A DNA stretch of 64,000 nucleotides from an uncultured Mailhella sp. (lineage in GTDB: Bacteria; Desulfobacterota; Desulfovibrionia; Desulfovibrionales; Desulfovibrionaceae), in assembly GCF_963931295.1 (NCBI RefSeq), contig NZ_OZ007001.1, forward strand, positions 558,001 to 622,000, in the 5' to 3' direction. Shown piece after piece: positions 1-8,914 of the stretch. The position numbers and the translations under genes were made by a program. Below the pieces are notes generated by a model. That model made no database searches, had not been told where the DNA came from, and worked only from the letters and a program-made list of their open reading frames with translations. Within the stretch, counting starts at the first letter, position 1. The number at the start of each line of letters is the position of its first letter.

Positions 1-1
1 A

Positions 2-3000
2 TGCCGCATCATCAACACGTTCGGCTCCCTCGCCGCGGCTGCCCTGCTCCTTGCAAGCATCGCCGCTCCGGCCATGGCCGTGGAAAACATGTTCGACGAC
101 TTCATCCCCGCCGATCCCGACTTCGTGGTCAGCAGCGGCGCCGACGTCGGCCCGCCCAAAACCACCCACAACCTCGCCGAAGATCAGACCGGCATTTCCT
201 GGGGCGTGGCTTCCGGCGCCGACACTCCCGCCGTCGTCTATGCCGACGCAAACAATCCCAACGCCGAAAATCACGGCTACGTCTGGGTGAAATCCTCCGA
301 AAACGGCGGCTACGCCGAAGGCATGGGCGGCAAAACCGGCACCAGCTTCACCCTCACCAACTACGGCAGCATCTTTGTGGACGGCACATCCGCCTCCGCC
401 ACCAAGGGCATGGGCGTCAATCCCGACGGCAAGGCCGTCAACGAGGGCCTCATCGCCGTGCGCAAGGGCAGCGCCATGACCGACAATTCCGGTTCCGCCA
501 GCAAAACCCTTGTGAACAAAAACGTTATCTCCGTGGAAGACGCCGGCGGCGTGGGCATCTTCTACCGCAAGGAAAACATCACCTCCGGCGAAGTCACCAA
601 CCTCGGCGACATCCACGCCCGCAACGGCGGCGTCGGCGTCGCCATCACCAGCGACAAGAACGAAGAAGCCTACCACAACAAGTTCTTCACCAACTCCGGC
701 CGCATCATGGCCGACGAAAACAGCGTCGCCATCCTCGTTTACGACACCGACAACGCCACCGTCAGCCTCGAAGGCAACAGCCGCGTGGACGGCCTCATCA
801 GCCTCCAGGGCAAGAACAACAATCTCATGATCGACGGCGTGGGCTCCAAAAGCGCGGAAAATCTCTACGTCAAGGGATCCTTCGGGGGCGAAATCAGCAA
901 TCACAGCAACATCAACTTCACCGACAATTCCCAAATTTCCCTGGACGACTCCCTCACCATCGACAACACTTCCGGCGTCACCCTCGTCAATACCAGCCTC
1001 GTCCGGGGCCAGAACTCGCCCGAGTCCGCCCTCTTCCTCGTCAACGATGAAAAAACCGCCGTCAACGGCGGCATGAGCACCCGCGGCACCGCGTCCGTCG
1101 AACGCATGGAAAGCAGAGACGGCCGCGTTTCCCTCAAGGGCGCCGTCGTCGGCGACAACGCCTTCGTCGCCCAAAACGAAGGGCAGCCCGTCGGCGTCGT
1201 TTCCGCCTCCCTCGCGGACGGCCGTTCCCTCGACATCGACCGCTCCCTCTTTTCCGGCAACTCGCTCAAAGCTTCCGCCGGAGTCTCCTCCCTCGGCGGC
1301 GCGGTCGTTTCCGTGTCCGGCTCCGAAAAAAGCCGCGTGTCCATCGCCAATTCCGACTTCATCGGCAACTCCGTCAGCGCCTCCGAAGGCCGCGGCGGCG
1401 CCATCTTCAACAACGGCACCGCCCTGTCCATCACCGACAGCTCCTTTAAAAACAACCACGCCTCCTCCAAAGGCGGCGCGATCTTCAACAGCAAGGGCGG
1501 CAGTCTCACCTTCAACGGCGTGAACGCCTTCTCCGGAAACACCGCCTCCACCGCCTACAACGACATCCACAACGAAGGCTCCCTCACCGTGGCCGGCGGC
1601 GTCACCAAACTCGCCGGAGGATACACCCAGCAGGGCGCGCAGTCCTCGCTCCGCGTGGCAAGCGGCGCGTCCCTCATCATAGGCATGCCCGACGCCGGCG
1701 GCGTGGAACCCGCTTCCGGCGAAGCCCTGCTCGCCCTCGGTCGTCCCCTCGATCTCGGCGGCGGCAGCCTCCACGTCGGCGATTCCCCCGCGCGCAGCGC
1801 CTCCAACGTCACCTTCGGCAAGAACTCCCTGCTCGTGGTCGACGGTCTCGCCGCCAAGTCCGGCCCCGTGCTCTCCGGTTCCGGCTCCATCGCCGTGGAC
1901 GAAGGCTCCAAACTCTACATCGCCAACGCCCGCTCCGGTGAATCCTACACCGTGACCTCTGGCCTCGCTTCCGATTCCGGCGACTACTGGAAAAGCGCCA
2001 ATCTCCTCGCCGGTCGTCTCATCGAGGCCGAAATCTCCACCGAAGGCGGCGTGGTCAAGGTTCACACCCAGGCCCAGGACGCCGGCCGCACCCTGCCCGG
2101 CGTGATTCCCGTCAACGCCCTCAACGCCATGATGAACGGCGGCCTCAACAACACCGACGCCGAATCCATGGGCATCCGCTTCCTGAGCCGCGCCATGGAC
2201 AACGCCCAGTTCATCGCCGACGATCACACCGCCACCGCGCTCGTCAACGAAACCTCCCGCGCCGCCGTCACCGCGGGCGTGCAGAACACCGCCCTGCGCG
2301 TTGCCGACGCCGGCGTCGATCAGCTCACGCATCATCTGTCGCTGAGCTTCTTCGGCCAGGAAAACAACATCCACAAGGACGGCGTGGACGTCTGGGCCAC
2401 TCCCATGTACGGCAACACCTACACCCGCGGCATGAGCGCTTCCGGCGCTTCCGTGCGCGGCAACTACGGCGGCCTCATTCTGGGCGCAGACACCGAAATC
2501 GGCGAAATTCTCGGCGGCAAGGTGCGCGCAGGCGCGGCCGTCAACGGCGGCGGAGGCAAGTCCGAAAGCGGCGGTACGGCAAGTTCCGTGAGCAATTCCT
2601 ACAACTTCGGCGGCTTCAACCTCTACGCCGGATGGAGACTCGGCGACTTCAACCTCATCTCCAGCGTGGGCTACTCCATCGGCACTCACGACGTGAGTCT
2701 GAACATGCCCGCCTCCATGGGCATGAGACAGGCCCGGGCCGACGTGGACACCACCGCCTTCGTCGCCGACATGCGCGCCGAATACCAGATAAAAACCCCC
2801 GTCGCCGACTTCGTGCCTCACGCCGGCGTGCGCTACACCTCCCTCAACACCGACAGCCACACGCTGAAGGTCAACGACTCCCCCCTGAACTCCGTGGATT
2901 CCGACACGAAGAACATCGTGCAGTTCCCCGTGGGCGTCACCGTGTCCAGGGATATCGACGTCTCCGGATGGAACATAAAGCCCCTCGCCGACGTCTCCGT

Positions 3001-3226
3001 GATTCCCGCCGCCGGCGACAAGAAAAGCACCACCAAGGTGTCCTATGCGGGCATCGGCGCGCTCGACAGCGTGAACACCCGCATCATGGATTCCACGAGC
3101 TTTGCAGGCACCCTCGGCGTGCAGGCCGAAAAGGGCAATCTCGCCCTCGGCCTCAACTACGGCGTTCAGACCTCCCGCCACGAAACCGATCAGAACGTGA
3201 GCCTCGGCATCAGCTGGAAGTTCTAG
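2..3226 (+). CDS. Autotransporter with Pmp-like passenger, 5' end outside window
   Basis: Type V secretion autotransporter, outer membrane. The frame is open from base 2 and enters the window inside a signal peptide: an Ala/Leu-rich hydrophobic run ends in Ala-Met-Ala at visible residue 26, and the mature protein starts VENMF. The ATG at base 74 is inside this signal, so the true start lies left of the window; 1074 residues are visible. The passenger is Gly/Asn/Ser-rich and repetitive, as in beta-helices, with GGAIF and FxxN-type motifs near visible residues 465 and 491 that recall Chlamydia Pmp-type proteins. The last 280 or so residues, from about GVDVWATPMYGN, form the autotransporter barrel, and the chain ends in SWKF with the aromatic terminal residue usual for outer-membrane barrels. 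No protease or lipase motif was seen in the passenger. Probably an adhesin or surface-display protein; the substrate is unknown. An intrinsic terminator follows 145 bases after the stop. Confidence 0.88.
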   Translation, partial: CRIINTFGSLAAAALLLASIAAPAMAVENMFDDFIPADPDFVVSSGADVGPPKTTHNLAEDQTGISWGVASGADTPAVVYADANNPNAENHGYVWVKSSENGGYAEGMGGKTGTSFTLTNYGSIFVDGTSASATKGMGVNPDGKAVNEGLIAVRKGSAMTDNSGSASKTLVNKNVISVEDAGGVGIFYRKENITSGEVTNLGDIHARNGGVGVAITSDKNEEAYHNKFFTNSGRIMADENSVAILVYDTDNATVSLEGNSRVDGLISLQGKNNNLMIDGVGSKSAENLYVKGSFGGEISNHSNINFTDNSQISLDDSLTIDNTSGVTLVNTSLVRGQNSPESALFLVNDEKTAVNGGMSTRGTASVERMESRDGRVSLKGAVVGDNAFVAQNEGQPVGVVSASLADGRSLDIDRSLFSGNSLKASAGVSSLGGAVVSVSGSEKSRVSIANSDFIGNSVSASEGRGGAIFNNGTALSITDSSFKNNHASSKGGAIFNSKGGSLTFNGVNAFSGNTASTAYNDIHNEGSLTVAGGVTKLAGGYTQQGAQSSLRVASGASLIIGMPDAGGVEPASGEALLALGRPLDLGGGSLHVGDSPARSASNVTFGKNSLLVVDGLAAKSGPVLSGSGSIAVDEGSKLYIANARSGESYTVTSGLASDSGDYWKSANLLAGRLIEAEISTEGGVVKVHTQAQDAGRTLPGVIPVNALNAMMNGGLNNTDAESMGIRFLSRAMDNAQFIADDHTATALVNETSRAAVTAGVQNTALRVADAGVDQLTHHLSLSFFGQENNIHKDGVDVWATPMYGNTYTRGMSASGASVRGNYGGLILGADTEIGEILGGKVRAGAAVNGGGGKSESGGTASSVSNSYNFGGFNLYAGWRLGDFNLISSVGYSIGTHDVSLNMPASMGMRQARADVDTTAFVADMRAEYQIKTPVADFVPHAGVRYTSLNTDSHTLKVNDSPLNSVDSDTKNIVQFPVGVTVSRDIDVSGWNIKPLADVSVIPAAGDKKSTTKVSYAGIGALDSVNTRIMDSTSFAGTLGVQAEKGNLALGLNYGVQTSRHETDQNVSLGISWKF

Positions 3227-3370
3227 CCCCTCAACGTCGAACCGCGCCCGGCAAACGCTGACCCCTTATTCAGCAGGAACCGGACACGGTTCGACAGGCG
3301 CTGAGCCGCATTCGGCAAATCGCCTTCGTTCGGCAAAGCCTGAACGGCAAACGCCGAACCGCGTTCGGCA

Positions 3371-3408
3371 AAAGAAGACCGGGGAACTCTCCCCGGTCTT
3401 CTTCTTTT
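3371..3408 (+). terminator. Intrinsic terminator of the first autotransporter
   Basis: A 12-bp perfect stem, GAAGACCGGGGA (3374-3385) with its complement at 3390-3401 around a 4-base loop, is followed by a T-rich tail. It lies downstream of the autotransporter stop. Confidence 0.85.
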
Positions 3409-3700
3409 AATCCGACGTATTCCGTCCGAAACTTTTCATCCGGAGACACTCTCCGGCTCTGTCCTCTGACGCTTTCCTCCGACGCTTCCCCATCCGGTAC
3501 GAGCCTGCACGCCTGCGCGAAAACGCCCGACTCTCCTGGCCTTTCCGTCATGCTCCGGCAGACAGTCCTACGCTCTCCAGACCTTTCCGCGCAAGATCTC
3601 CCCTGTTTTCCACAAACAAGAGCCATCAGCGCACCTGACCAGGCAACGCCATCGCCCTCCCCCATCCGCGGACGGGCGCGACAGCGCACGTCCGCAAACA
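3409..3700. other. Intergenic DNA without a visible gene
   Basis: Between the terminator and the repeat next to nadD I see no reading frame with a convincing start, ribosome site or protein character. The part just before it (3237-3373) holds several short TTCGGCAAA-like words. A lone TTTTCCACA 9-mer near 3603 matches the DnaA box but is isolated. Confidence 0.5.
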
Positions 3701-3770
3701 TGGGGGCGCGGGGGAGATTATCTCCCCCGCTGCCTTTCCTGCCTTTTCTGCCTTTCCTGCCTTTCCTCTC
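3701..3770 (-). repeat. Stop-adjacent palindromic repeat (family 1), copy at nadD end
   Basis: Read on the minus strand from the nadD stop codon, the element begins with a tract of AGGCAGGAAAGG-like units, then a perfect palindrome at 3710-3728 (GGGGGAGAT, one central base, ATCTCCCCC), then GCGCCCCCA. Other copies lie at 5833-5972, 22400-22490, 22985-23097 (truncated), 23280-23415, 39505-39644 and 48299-48420. The nadD, miaA (39645) and methyltransferase (48298) copies start directly after the stop codon in the same orientation. The element may end or stabilise transcripts; this is inferred. Confidence 0.7.
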
Positions 3771-4460
3771 TCACCGCACGCGGGCGGTGGCCCAGCAGGC
3801 GGAGACTTCGGCGGCGCGGGCGTTGAGGGCGCGAAGTTCGGCTTCGGGGAGGAGACCGGCGAGGCTGCGACCGGCGCGCCAGCGGGCGCGGATGAAGGTT
3901 GAGCTGATATCGAGTCTGGGCACGGGGAGGAAGGTGCAGCATCCGCCGCCCGTGAGGGGCACGGTTTCGCGTCCCAGGGGCACGTCGCTGTCGTCGGGGA
4001 GGCTGCCGGGCCAGAAGGTTCGGATGCTTTCATGGAACACGCTTCCGTCGTCGCCGTTGCGCGGCACCATGACAAGGTGCGCGAAGTGCGGAAGTTCCAG
4101 GCCGTGCTTCCAGGTGTCGAGCGCGGCGAAGGATTCCGCCCCCATCATGAAATAGGGCAGCTCTTCGCCTTCGTGGCGTCGGCCCCATTCGCGGAGCGTG
4201 CGCCAGGTGTATGAAGGGCCGTCGAGTTCGCCTTCCAGGGTTTCCACGCCGAGGAACGGAATGCCGCGAACCGCGGCGCGCAGCAGTTCCACCCGAATGT
4301 CAAAGGGCAGCAGTCCGGCGCTTTCCTTGTGCGGAGGCGTGGCGCAGGGCATGAGCAGCACGCGCTCAAGGCCCAGCGCTTCCGCCACTTCTATGGCGTG
4401 GCGCACATGTCCGTTGTGAACAGGGTTGAACGTGCCGCCGAGTATGCCCGTAGCGCCCAT
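3771..4460 (-). CDS. nadD: Nicotinate-nucleotide adenylyltransferase NadD
   Basis: Transfers AMP from ATP to nicotinate mononucleotide to make deamido-NAD, a late cytosolic step of NAD synthesis. The 229-residue chain opens with GGTFNPVHNGH (residues 8-18), the nucleotidyltransferase T/HxGH signature, has CATPPHK near residue 40 and carries the C-terminal ISSTFIR motif near residue 186. Length fits the family, with a slightly long tail. The start is 4 bases after the proA stop, and a GAGG ribosome site lies inside the end of proA, so the two genes are cotranscribed and probably translationally coupled. A family 1 palindromic repeat begins directly after the stop codon. Confidence 0.93.
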   Translation of the reverse strand: MGATGILGGTFNPVHNGHVRHAIEVAEALGLERVLLMPCATPPHKESAGLLPFDIRVELLRAAVRGIPFLGVETLEGELDGPSYTWRTLREWGRRHEGEELPYFMMGAESFAALDTWKHGLELPHFAHLVMVPRNGDDGSVFHESIRTFWPGSLPDDSDVPLGRETVPLTGGGCCTFLPVPRLDISSTFIRARWRAGRSLAGLLPEAELRALNARAAEVSACWATARVR

Positions 4461-4464
4461 GAAG

Positions 4465-5733
4465 CTATTTCCTCACCTGCCCCTGACCGAACACCACGAA
4501 CTTGGTGGTGGTGAGTTCCTTCACGCCCATGGGGCCGTAGGCGTGGAGCTTAGACGTGCTGATGCCTATTTCCGCGCCGAGGCCGAGCTGTCCGCCGTCG
4601 TTGAAGCGGCTGGACGCGTTCACCGCCACCATGGAGGCGTCGGCTTCGCGCAGGAAACGCATGGCGTTCAGATGATTCGTGGTGCAGATGATCTCCGTAT
4701 GATTGGAGCCGTACTTCGCAATGTGGGCCAGCGCTTCATCCATGTTGCGCACCACGCGCACCGCAAGAATGAGATCGTGAAACTCGCATCCGAAATCGTC
4801 GGGAGCGCCGGGAACGGCCGAAGGCCCGAGCAGCGGCAGCGAAGAGGCGTCGGCACGGAAGCTCACCCCCGCGCCGCCGAGCTTTTCCGCCACCATGGGC
4901 AGGAACGCGTCGGCCACGGCCTCATGCACCAGCAGACATTCCAGCGCGTTGCACACGCCCGGACGCTGCACCTTGCCGTTGTACACGATGTCGAGCGCCT
5001 GCGGAAGATCGGCGCTCTCGTCGATGAAGGCATGACACACGCCCTTGTAATGCTTGAGCACGGGCATGGTGGCCTGACTCGTCACCGCGCGCACCAGCGA
5101 TTCGCCGCCGCGCGGAATGAGCACATCGACAAATTCGTCAAGACGGCACAGCTCGGAAACCGCGTCGTGCGACGTGATGTCGATGAACTGCACCGCGTCG
5201 CCGGGAAGACCCGCCGAGCTCAGCGCCTCGTGCAGCACCGACGCCAGCGCCACGTTGGAATGAAGAGCCTCGGATCCGCCGCGCAATATCACCGCATTGC
5301 CCGCCTTGAGGCAGAGAATGGAAGCGTCCACCGTCACGTTGGGCCGGGCCTCGTACACCATGGCCACCACCCCGAGCGGCACGCGCATGCGCCCCACCAG
5401 CAACCCGTTGGGCCGCTGCCACTGGGAATCCATGGCCCCCACGGGATCCGGCAGCGACGCCACATAGCGGCACGCCCCGGCCATGTCGGCCAGAACGGCG
5501 GGCGTCAGACGCAGCCTGTCCATGCGCGGCGCGTCCAGTCCCGCAAGCCGGGCAGCTTCAAGATCCCTGCCGTTGGCCGCCAGAAGCTCCCCTTCCCGCT
5601 CCTCCAGCAGCGAGGCCAGCGTCTCCAGAAAACGCACCTTCGACGCAGAACTCGCCGCCGCCATCCGGCGGGAGGCTTCCTTCGCCTTTCTGCCGGCAAG
5701 ACGCACGGCTTCACGGATGTCTCTTTCTTCCAT
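4465..5733 (-). CDS. proA: Glutamate-5-semialdehyde dehydrogenase ProA
   Basis: Second step of proline synthesis: NADPH-dependent reduction of gamma-glutamyl phosphate to glutamate semialdehyde, in the cytosol. The 422-residue product matches the usual length. Catalytic Cys261 sits in RPGVCNALECLLVH, followed in family order by conserved aldehyde dehydrogenase segments such as NHTEII and the C-terminal GAEIGISTSKLHAYGPMG. The start at 5733 was chosen over longer in-frame options because AAGGAGT lies just upstream and the upstream sequence is repeat DNA, not family-like protein. It is the first gene of a proA-nadD operon. No proB is present in the window. Confidence 0.95.
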   Translation of the reverse strand: MEERDIREAVRLAGRKAKEASRRMAAASSASKVRFLETLASLLEEREGELLAANGRDLEAARLAGLDAPRMDRLRLTPAVLADMAGACRYVASLPDPVGAMDSQWQRPNGLLVGRMRVPLGVVAMVYEARPNVTVDASILCLKAGNAVILRGGSEALHSNVALASVLHEALSSAGLPGDAVQFIDITSHDAVSELCRLDEFVDVLIPRGGESLVRAVTSQATMPVLKHYKGVCHAFIDESADLPQALDIVYNGKVQRPGVCNALECLLVHEAVADAFLPMVAEKLGGAGVSFRADASSLPLLGPSAVPGAPDDFGCEFHDLILAVRVVRNMDEALAHIAKYGSNHTEIICTTNHLNAMRFLREADASMVAVNASSRFNDGGQLGLGAEIGISTSKLHAYGPMGVKELTTTKFVVFGQGQVRK

Positions 5734-6419
5734 TGCCAACTCCTTAGAAAAACATGCGCCAAGCATACGGTCCCCCGCCCTCCGAGTCAAAGACAATTTC
5801 GGTAATTGAGAGGAAGCGAATCTGGCAGGAACACCGGGGCGCCGCCCCGGAAAGGCAGAAAAGGCAGGAAGAGAGGAAAGACAGGAAAGGCATGCGGGGG
5901 AAATAATTCCCCCCGCGCCCCCCTGTTTCCGCCTCCCGGCTTCGCCGGTTCGGCAGGACGATGTGCACGGGAACATGATGCCCGGGGTGCAGAGCTCACG
6001 CATGATTGGCGCACACGCGGGGGAGGCATGTTGAACGGAAATCGAAAAGGTCGCCAGGGCGGAAACAGTGCTTTAATTAAAGGACATAGCGGGAGGAGGC
6101 ACAGCCTGGCAGTGAATGCACCGGTGGAGGAAGAAAAAAAACGCCACCCGACACAGAAGTCATCGGAAACGCACCGCAGTCCGAAAGAACCCTCCACAGA
6201 AGCGGCGGAAGATGCTCCCGTCCCGACGCGTCAAAAAATCCGCTCTGACTTCGTCGAACCGTTCCGCGCAGAGTCGGTTCGGGCAATTTTCCCCTCTCGT
6301 CATCCGCGCACAGCCGCGTTCCCCGCAGGACGCCTGCGCACAGCACGCCCCTCCCCCCTGACGAAATCCGCAAATCCCTCCCGGACATCAGAAAAACCGC
6401 ACCGTTTCTGCGTCTGTGT
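5734..6419. other. Intergenic region between proA and the TPR gene, with a repeat
   Basis: About 690 bases between divergent genes. The left part must hold the proA promoter, but no good sigma-70 boxes stand out. The middle holds a family 1 repeat (5833-5972). From 5973 to 6419 I see no convincing coding frame. Confidence 0.5.
5833..5972 (+). repeat. Palindromic repeat (family 1), copy upstream of proA
   Basis: Plus-strand copy. A short GC hairpin ACCGGGGC-GCC-GCCCCGG starts it, then AGGCAG/AGGCAGGAAG units (5851-5890), the palindrome GCGGGGGAA...TTCCCCCCGC at 5894-5916, CGCCCCCCTGTTTCCGCC, and a small hairpin CCGGC-TTCG-CCGG. The order of blocks is the same as in the copy at 48299-48420. 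This copy is not directly downstream of a gene. Confidence 0.65.
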
Positions 6420-6448
6420 TTGACATTTATGTCAGTCTCTACTAGCGT
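6420..6448 (+). promoter_or_regulatory. Possible promoter with inverted repeat before the TPR gene
   Basis: TTGACA (6420-6425) is a perfect -35 hexamer, but no strong -10 box follows at 16-18 bases (nearest candidates TAGCGT or TACTAG). The -35 is part of an inverted repeat TGACAT-TT-ATGTCA that looks like a site for a dimeric regulator of the CRP/FNR type. The regulator is not known. Confidence 0.35.
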
Positions 6449-6516
6449 GCTTCCATGCGCCGGAAAGTCATCCGGCCTTTCCTTTTGTCCTCTTCTCCCC
6501 CGTCAAGGAGTCATAC

Positions 6517-7248
6517 ATGGCACAGCGTCCCACCATTCAGAAACCTACGCCTCTGTCCCAGCCCGCCTTCCGCAAGGGCGCCGATCCCGTCATGGGCGGC
6601 GTGAACATTCCCAATTTCAGCGCCGAAATGCAGGCCGAAGTCAGCCCCGAAGCCGCCCCCCTCTGGAACTTCGTGCTCACTCACGCCCGCAAGATCGCCG
6701 CCGGCGTGGTGGTCGTGGTGCTGGTCATCCTCTGCGTGGCCGGCTGGCAGTGGTATCGCGAAGAACAGGTGAAGGACGCCCGTCAAACCCTCGGACGCGT
6801 CATTTCCATTCAGGATCCGGCGCGCCGCGTCGCCGCCCTCGAAACCTTCCTCAAGGATGCGCCTTCCGCCGTGCGCGCCGCCGCCGATCTCGAACTCGCC
6901 GCCTCCGCCGTGCAGACCGGCGACTGGGACAAGGCTGCTTCCGCCTACGCCCGCGTGGCCGAAGCCGACGGCGACACCCCCCTCGCCTTCGCCGCCCGCC
7001 TCAACTACGCTCAGGTGCTCATGCACAAGGGCGATTTCGCCGCCGCCCGCGATGAATTCAAGAAGCTCGCGGCTTCCGCTCCCGCCGACGCCGTGCCCGT
7101 GATTCGCCAGCAGGAAGCCGAAGCCGCCGTCGCCGCCGGCGACAAGGCCGGAGCCGTGTCTGCCTACGAAGCCGCCGTCGCCGCCCTGCCCCCCACCGAC
7201 AAGGAGTCCGCCGCGTTCTTCCGTTCCCGCATTGCCTCTCTCAAATAA
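6517..7248 (+). CDS. Membrane-anchored tetratricopeptide protein
   Basis: 243 residues. A basic and polar N-terminal part of about 60 residues precedes one transmembrane helix (about residues 60-80, Val/Ile-rich, ending CVAGWQWYRE). The rest is an Ala-rich helical region with TPR-like periodicity (YARVAEADGDTPLAFAARLNYAQ). One anchor plus C-terminal TPR resembles the YfgM/TPR_21-like layout, where the soluble part assists proteins leaving the Sec translocon; that role is only a suggestion. AAGGAG lies 7 bases before the ATG. The stop is 27 bases upstream of the sigma-54-type regulator on the same strand, so the two are likely cotranscribed. Confidence 0.72.
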   Translation: MAQRPTIQKPTPLSQPAFRKGADPVMGGVNIPNFSAEMQAEVSPEAAPLWNFVLTHARKIAAGVVVVVLVILCVAGWQWYREEQVKDARQTLGRVISIQDPARRVAALETFLKDAPSAVRAAADLELAASAVQTGDWDKAASAYARVAEADGDTPLAFAARLNYAQVLMHKGDFAAARDEFKKLAASAPADAVPVIRQQEAEAAVAAGDKAGAVSAYEAAVAALPPTDKESAAFFRSRIASLK

Positions 7249-7275
7249 CGCCGTTCCGACTGTCGGAGTGCTTTC

Positions 7276-8862
7276 ATGCTGCATCATTCCAATAACGCTG
7301 CCAATCAGGATGTCAGCCCCTGGCTGGAAACCCTGCGCCTCATGGCCAGCGAAATGGGCCCCAAACGCCCCTTCCAGACCAGTCTGACCTCTCTGCTGCG
7401 CAAGCTTTCCGAACGTCACGGTTTTCTGCGTCCGCACCTCGTGCTCTTCGATCCCGAAACCGGCATGCTGCGCCTCAGCCTCGCCGATACCCAGCCCAGA
7501 GCCAATCACGCCAACTATGCGCCCGGGGTGGGCGTCACCGGACAGGTCTTCGCCACCGGCCGTTCCGTGATCGTGGAAAAACTCAAGGGCGATTCCCTCT
7601 TCCTCAGCCTGCTCTTCGAGCGCACCGACGAGGAAATGGAACGTCTTTCCTTCATTTCCGTGCCCATTCTCGCGCCTGCGGGCGACGGTCCTCTTTCGGC
7701 GCGCGAGGTCATCGGCACCCTCAACGCCGACACCGAATTCGTTTCCCGCGAAGACCTCGAGAAACGCCGCGTCTTCATGGAAGTGGTGGCCGCGCTCATT
7801 GCCAACGAAGCAGCCTACCTCCAGGAGGAACTCAGTCGGCAGCGCCGCCTTCCCGGACGCACCGCCACCGATCTCGCAAACGAAGACGTCCGTTCCGACT
7901 CCGCGTTCATTGCGCAGTCGAAGGTCATGCGCAACATTCTGGAACAGGCCGCCCACATCGCGCCGGGACGCGCGCCCGTGCTGCTGTGCGGCGAACCCGG
8001 CGTGGGCAAGGAACGTCTTGCCACGCGCATTCACGCCTTCAGTCCGCGCAGCGACGTGCCGCTTGTCGTGTGCCACTGCGCGGCCCTTCCGCCGGAACGG
8101 CTTCAGATTGAGCTGTGCGGCTATCAGAAGGGAGCGTTTCTCGGAGCCATGCAGACGCAGAAAGGTCTCTTTGAACAGGCCAACACGGGCACCATCTTCC
8201 TCGACGCCGTGGAAGCCCTCCCGCCCGCCGCGCAGGAAAGTCTGCTGCGCCTGCTCAAGGAACACACCGTGCTGCGCCAGGGCGGGGAAGATCCCGTGCC
8301 CGTGGATGTGCGCGTCATTGCGGCCACGAGCGCACAGCTGGACACGCTGGTGGAACAGGGGCGCTTTTCCGCCGAACTGTACGCCCGGCTCAACGTGTGC
8401 GCGCTGCACATTCCGCCGCTGCGCGAGCGCCGAGAAGACATCGTGCCGCTGGTGGAGCATCTGCTGCTGCGCAACGCCGACTATCACACGGAAAAAATCA
8501 AGCGCATTTCCTATCCTGCGCTGGAGCTGCTCACCCGGTACTTCTGGCCGGGCAACGTTTCGGAGCTCACGAGCTGTCTTCAGCGCGCGGCCCAGTACTG
8601 CGAAGACGGCGTGATCCGCGCCGGCGACCTGCCGCCCTCGCTCCAGACGGCCGAAAGCACGGCCACCGAAGCCGGTCTCTCCCTCGGCGACGCCGTGACG
8701 CGCTTTGAAAAGGAACTGCTTGTGGACGCGCTCATCAAGGCCGGAGGCAACATGCTGAAGGCGGCGCGCGACCTCAAGTCGAGCTACCGCATCGTGAACT
8801 ACAAGGTGAAGAAATACGGCATTGATCCGCACCAGTTCGTCTATCGCAACAAGAACATGTAG
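7276..8862 (+). CDS. Sigma-54-activator-like regulator with degenerate AAA+ site
   Basis: 528 residues in bacterial enhancer-binding order: N-terminal GAF-like sensor (about 30-180), AAA+ domain (about 205-440), C-terminal Fis-type helix-turn-helix (about 488-515). The Walker A GEPGVGKE (239-246) is intact. Against the PspF/NtrC scheme several functional residues differ: His267 replaces the switch Asn (CHCAAL for VNCAAL), Leu289 gives GAFLGA instead of GAFTGA, Ala311 replaces the Walker B Glu (FLDA for FLDE), Ser365 replaces the first Arg of the R-finger pair (Arg371 is kept), and Ser429 replaces the sensor II Arg (PGNVSEL). These changes would be expected to weaken ATP hydrolysis and sigma-54 contact, so it may be a DNA-binding regulator that no longer remodels sigma-54 holoenzyme. 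GGAG precedes the ATG; the gene ends in a strong terminator. Confidence 0.85.
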   Translation: MLHHSNNAANQDVSPWLETLRLMASEMGPKRPFQTSLTSLLRKLSERHGFLRPHLVLFDPETGMLRLSLADTQPRANHANYAPGVGVTGQVFATGRSVIVEKLKGDSLFLSLLFERTDEEMERLSFISVPILAPAGDGPLSAREVIGTLNADTEFVSREDLEKRRVFMEVVAALIANEAAYLQEELSRQRRLPGRTATDLANEDVRSDSAFIAQSKVMRNILEQAAHIAPGRAPVLLCGEPGVGKERLATRIHAFSPRSDVPLVVCHCAALPPERLQIELCGYQKGAFLGAMQTQKGLFEQANTGTIFLDAVEALPPAAQESLLRLLKEHTVLRQGGEDPVPVDVRVIAATSAQLDTLVEQGRFSAELYARLNVCALHIPPLRERREDIVPLVEHLLLRNADYHTEKIKRISYPALELLTRYFWPGNVSELTSCLQRAAQYCEDGVIRAGDLPPSLQTAESTATEAGLSLGDAVTRFEKELLVDALIKAGGNMLKAARDLKSSYRIVNYKVKKYGIDPHQFVYRNKNM

Positions 8863-8878
8863 CGGATGAAAAAGCATG

Positions 8879-8914
8879 AATCCCTCCCCGGTTTCCGGCG
8901 GAGGGATTTTTTTT
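8879..8914 (+). terminator. Intrinsic terminator after the regulator gene
   Basis: The stem AATCCCTCC (8879-8887) pairs with GGAGGGATT (8900-8908) and is followed by eight T. It starts 17 bases after the stop codon. Confidence 0.9.

Noticed and set aside
3600..3615. DnaA box TTTTCCACA near nadD as an origin
   Set aside because: A single 9-mer without AT-rich DNA or further boxes; such matches occur by chance.
5734..6003. Longer N-terminus of ProA (90 extra residues)
   Set aside because: The extension is translated repeat DNA, and AAGGAGT directly precedes the ATG at 5733.
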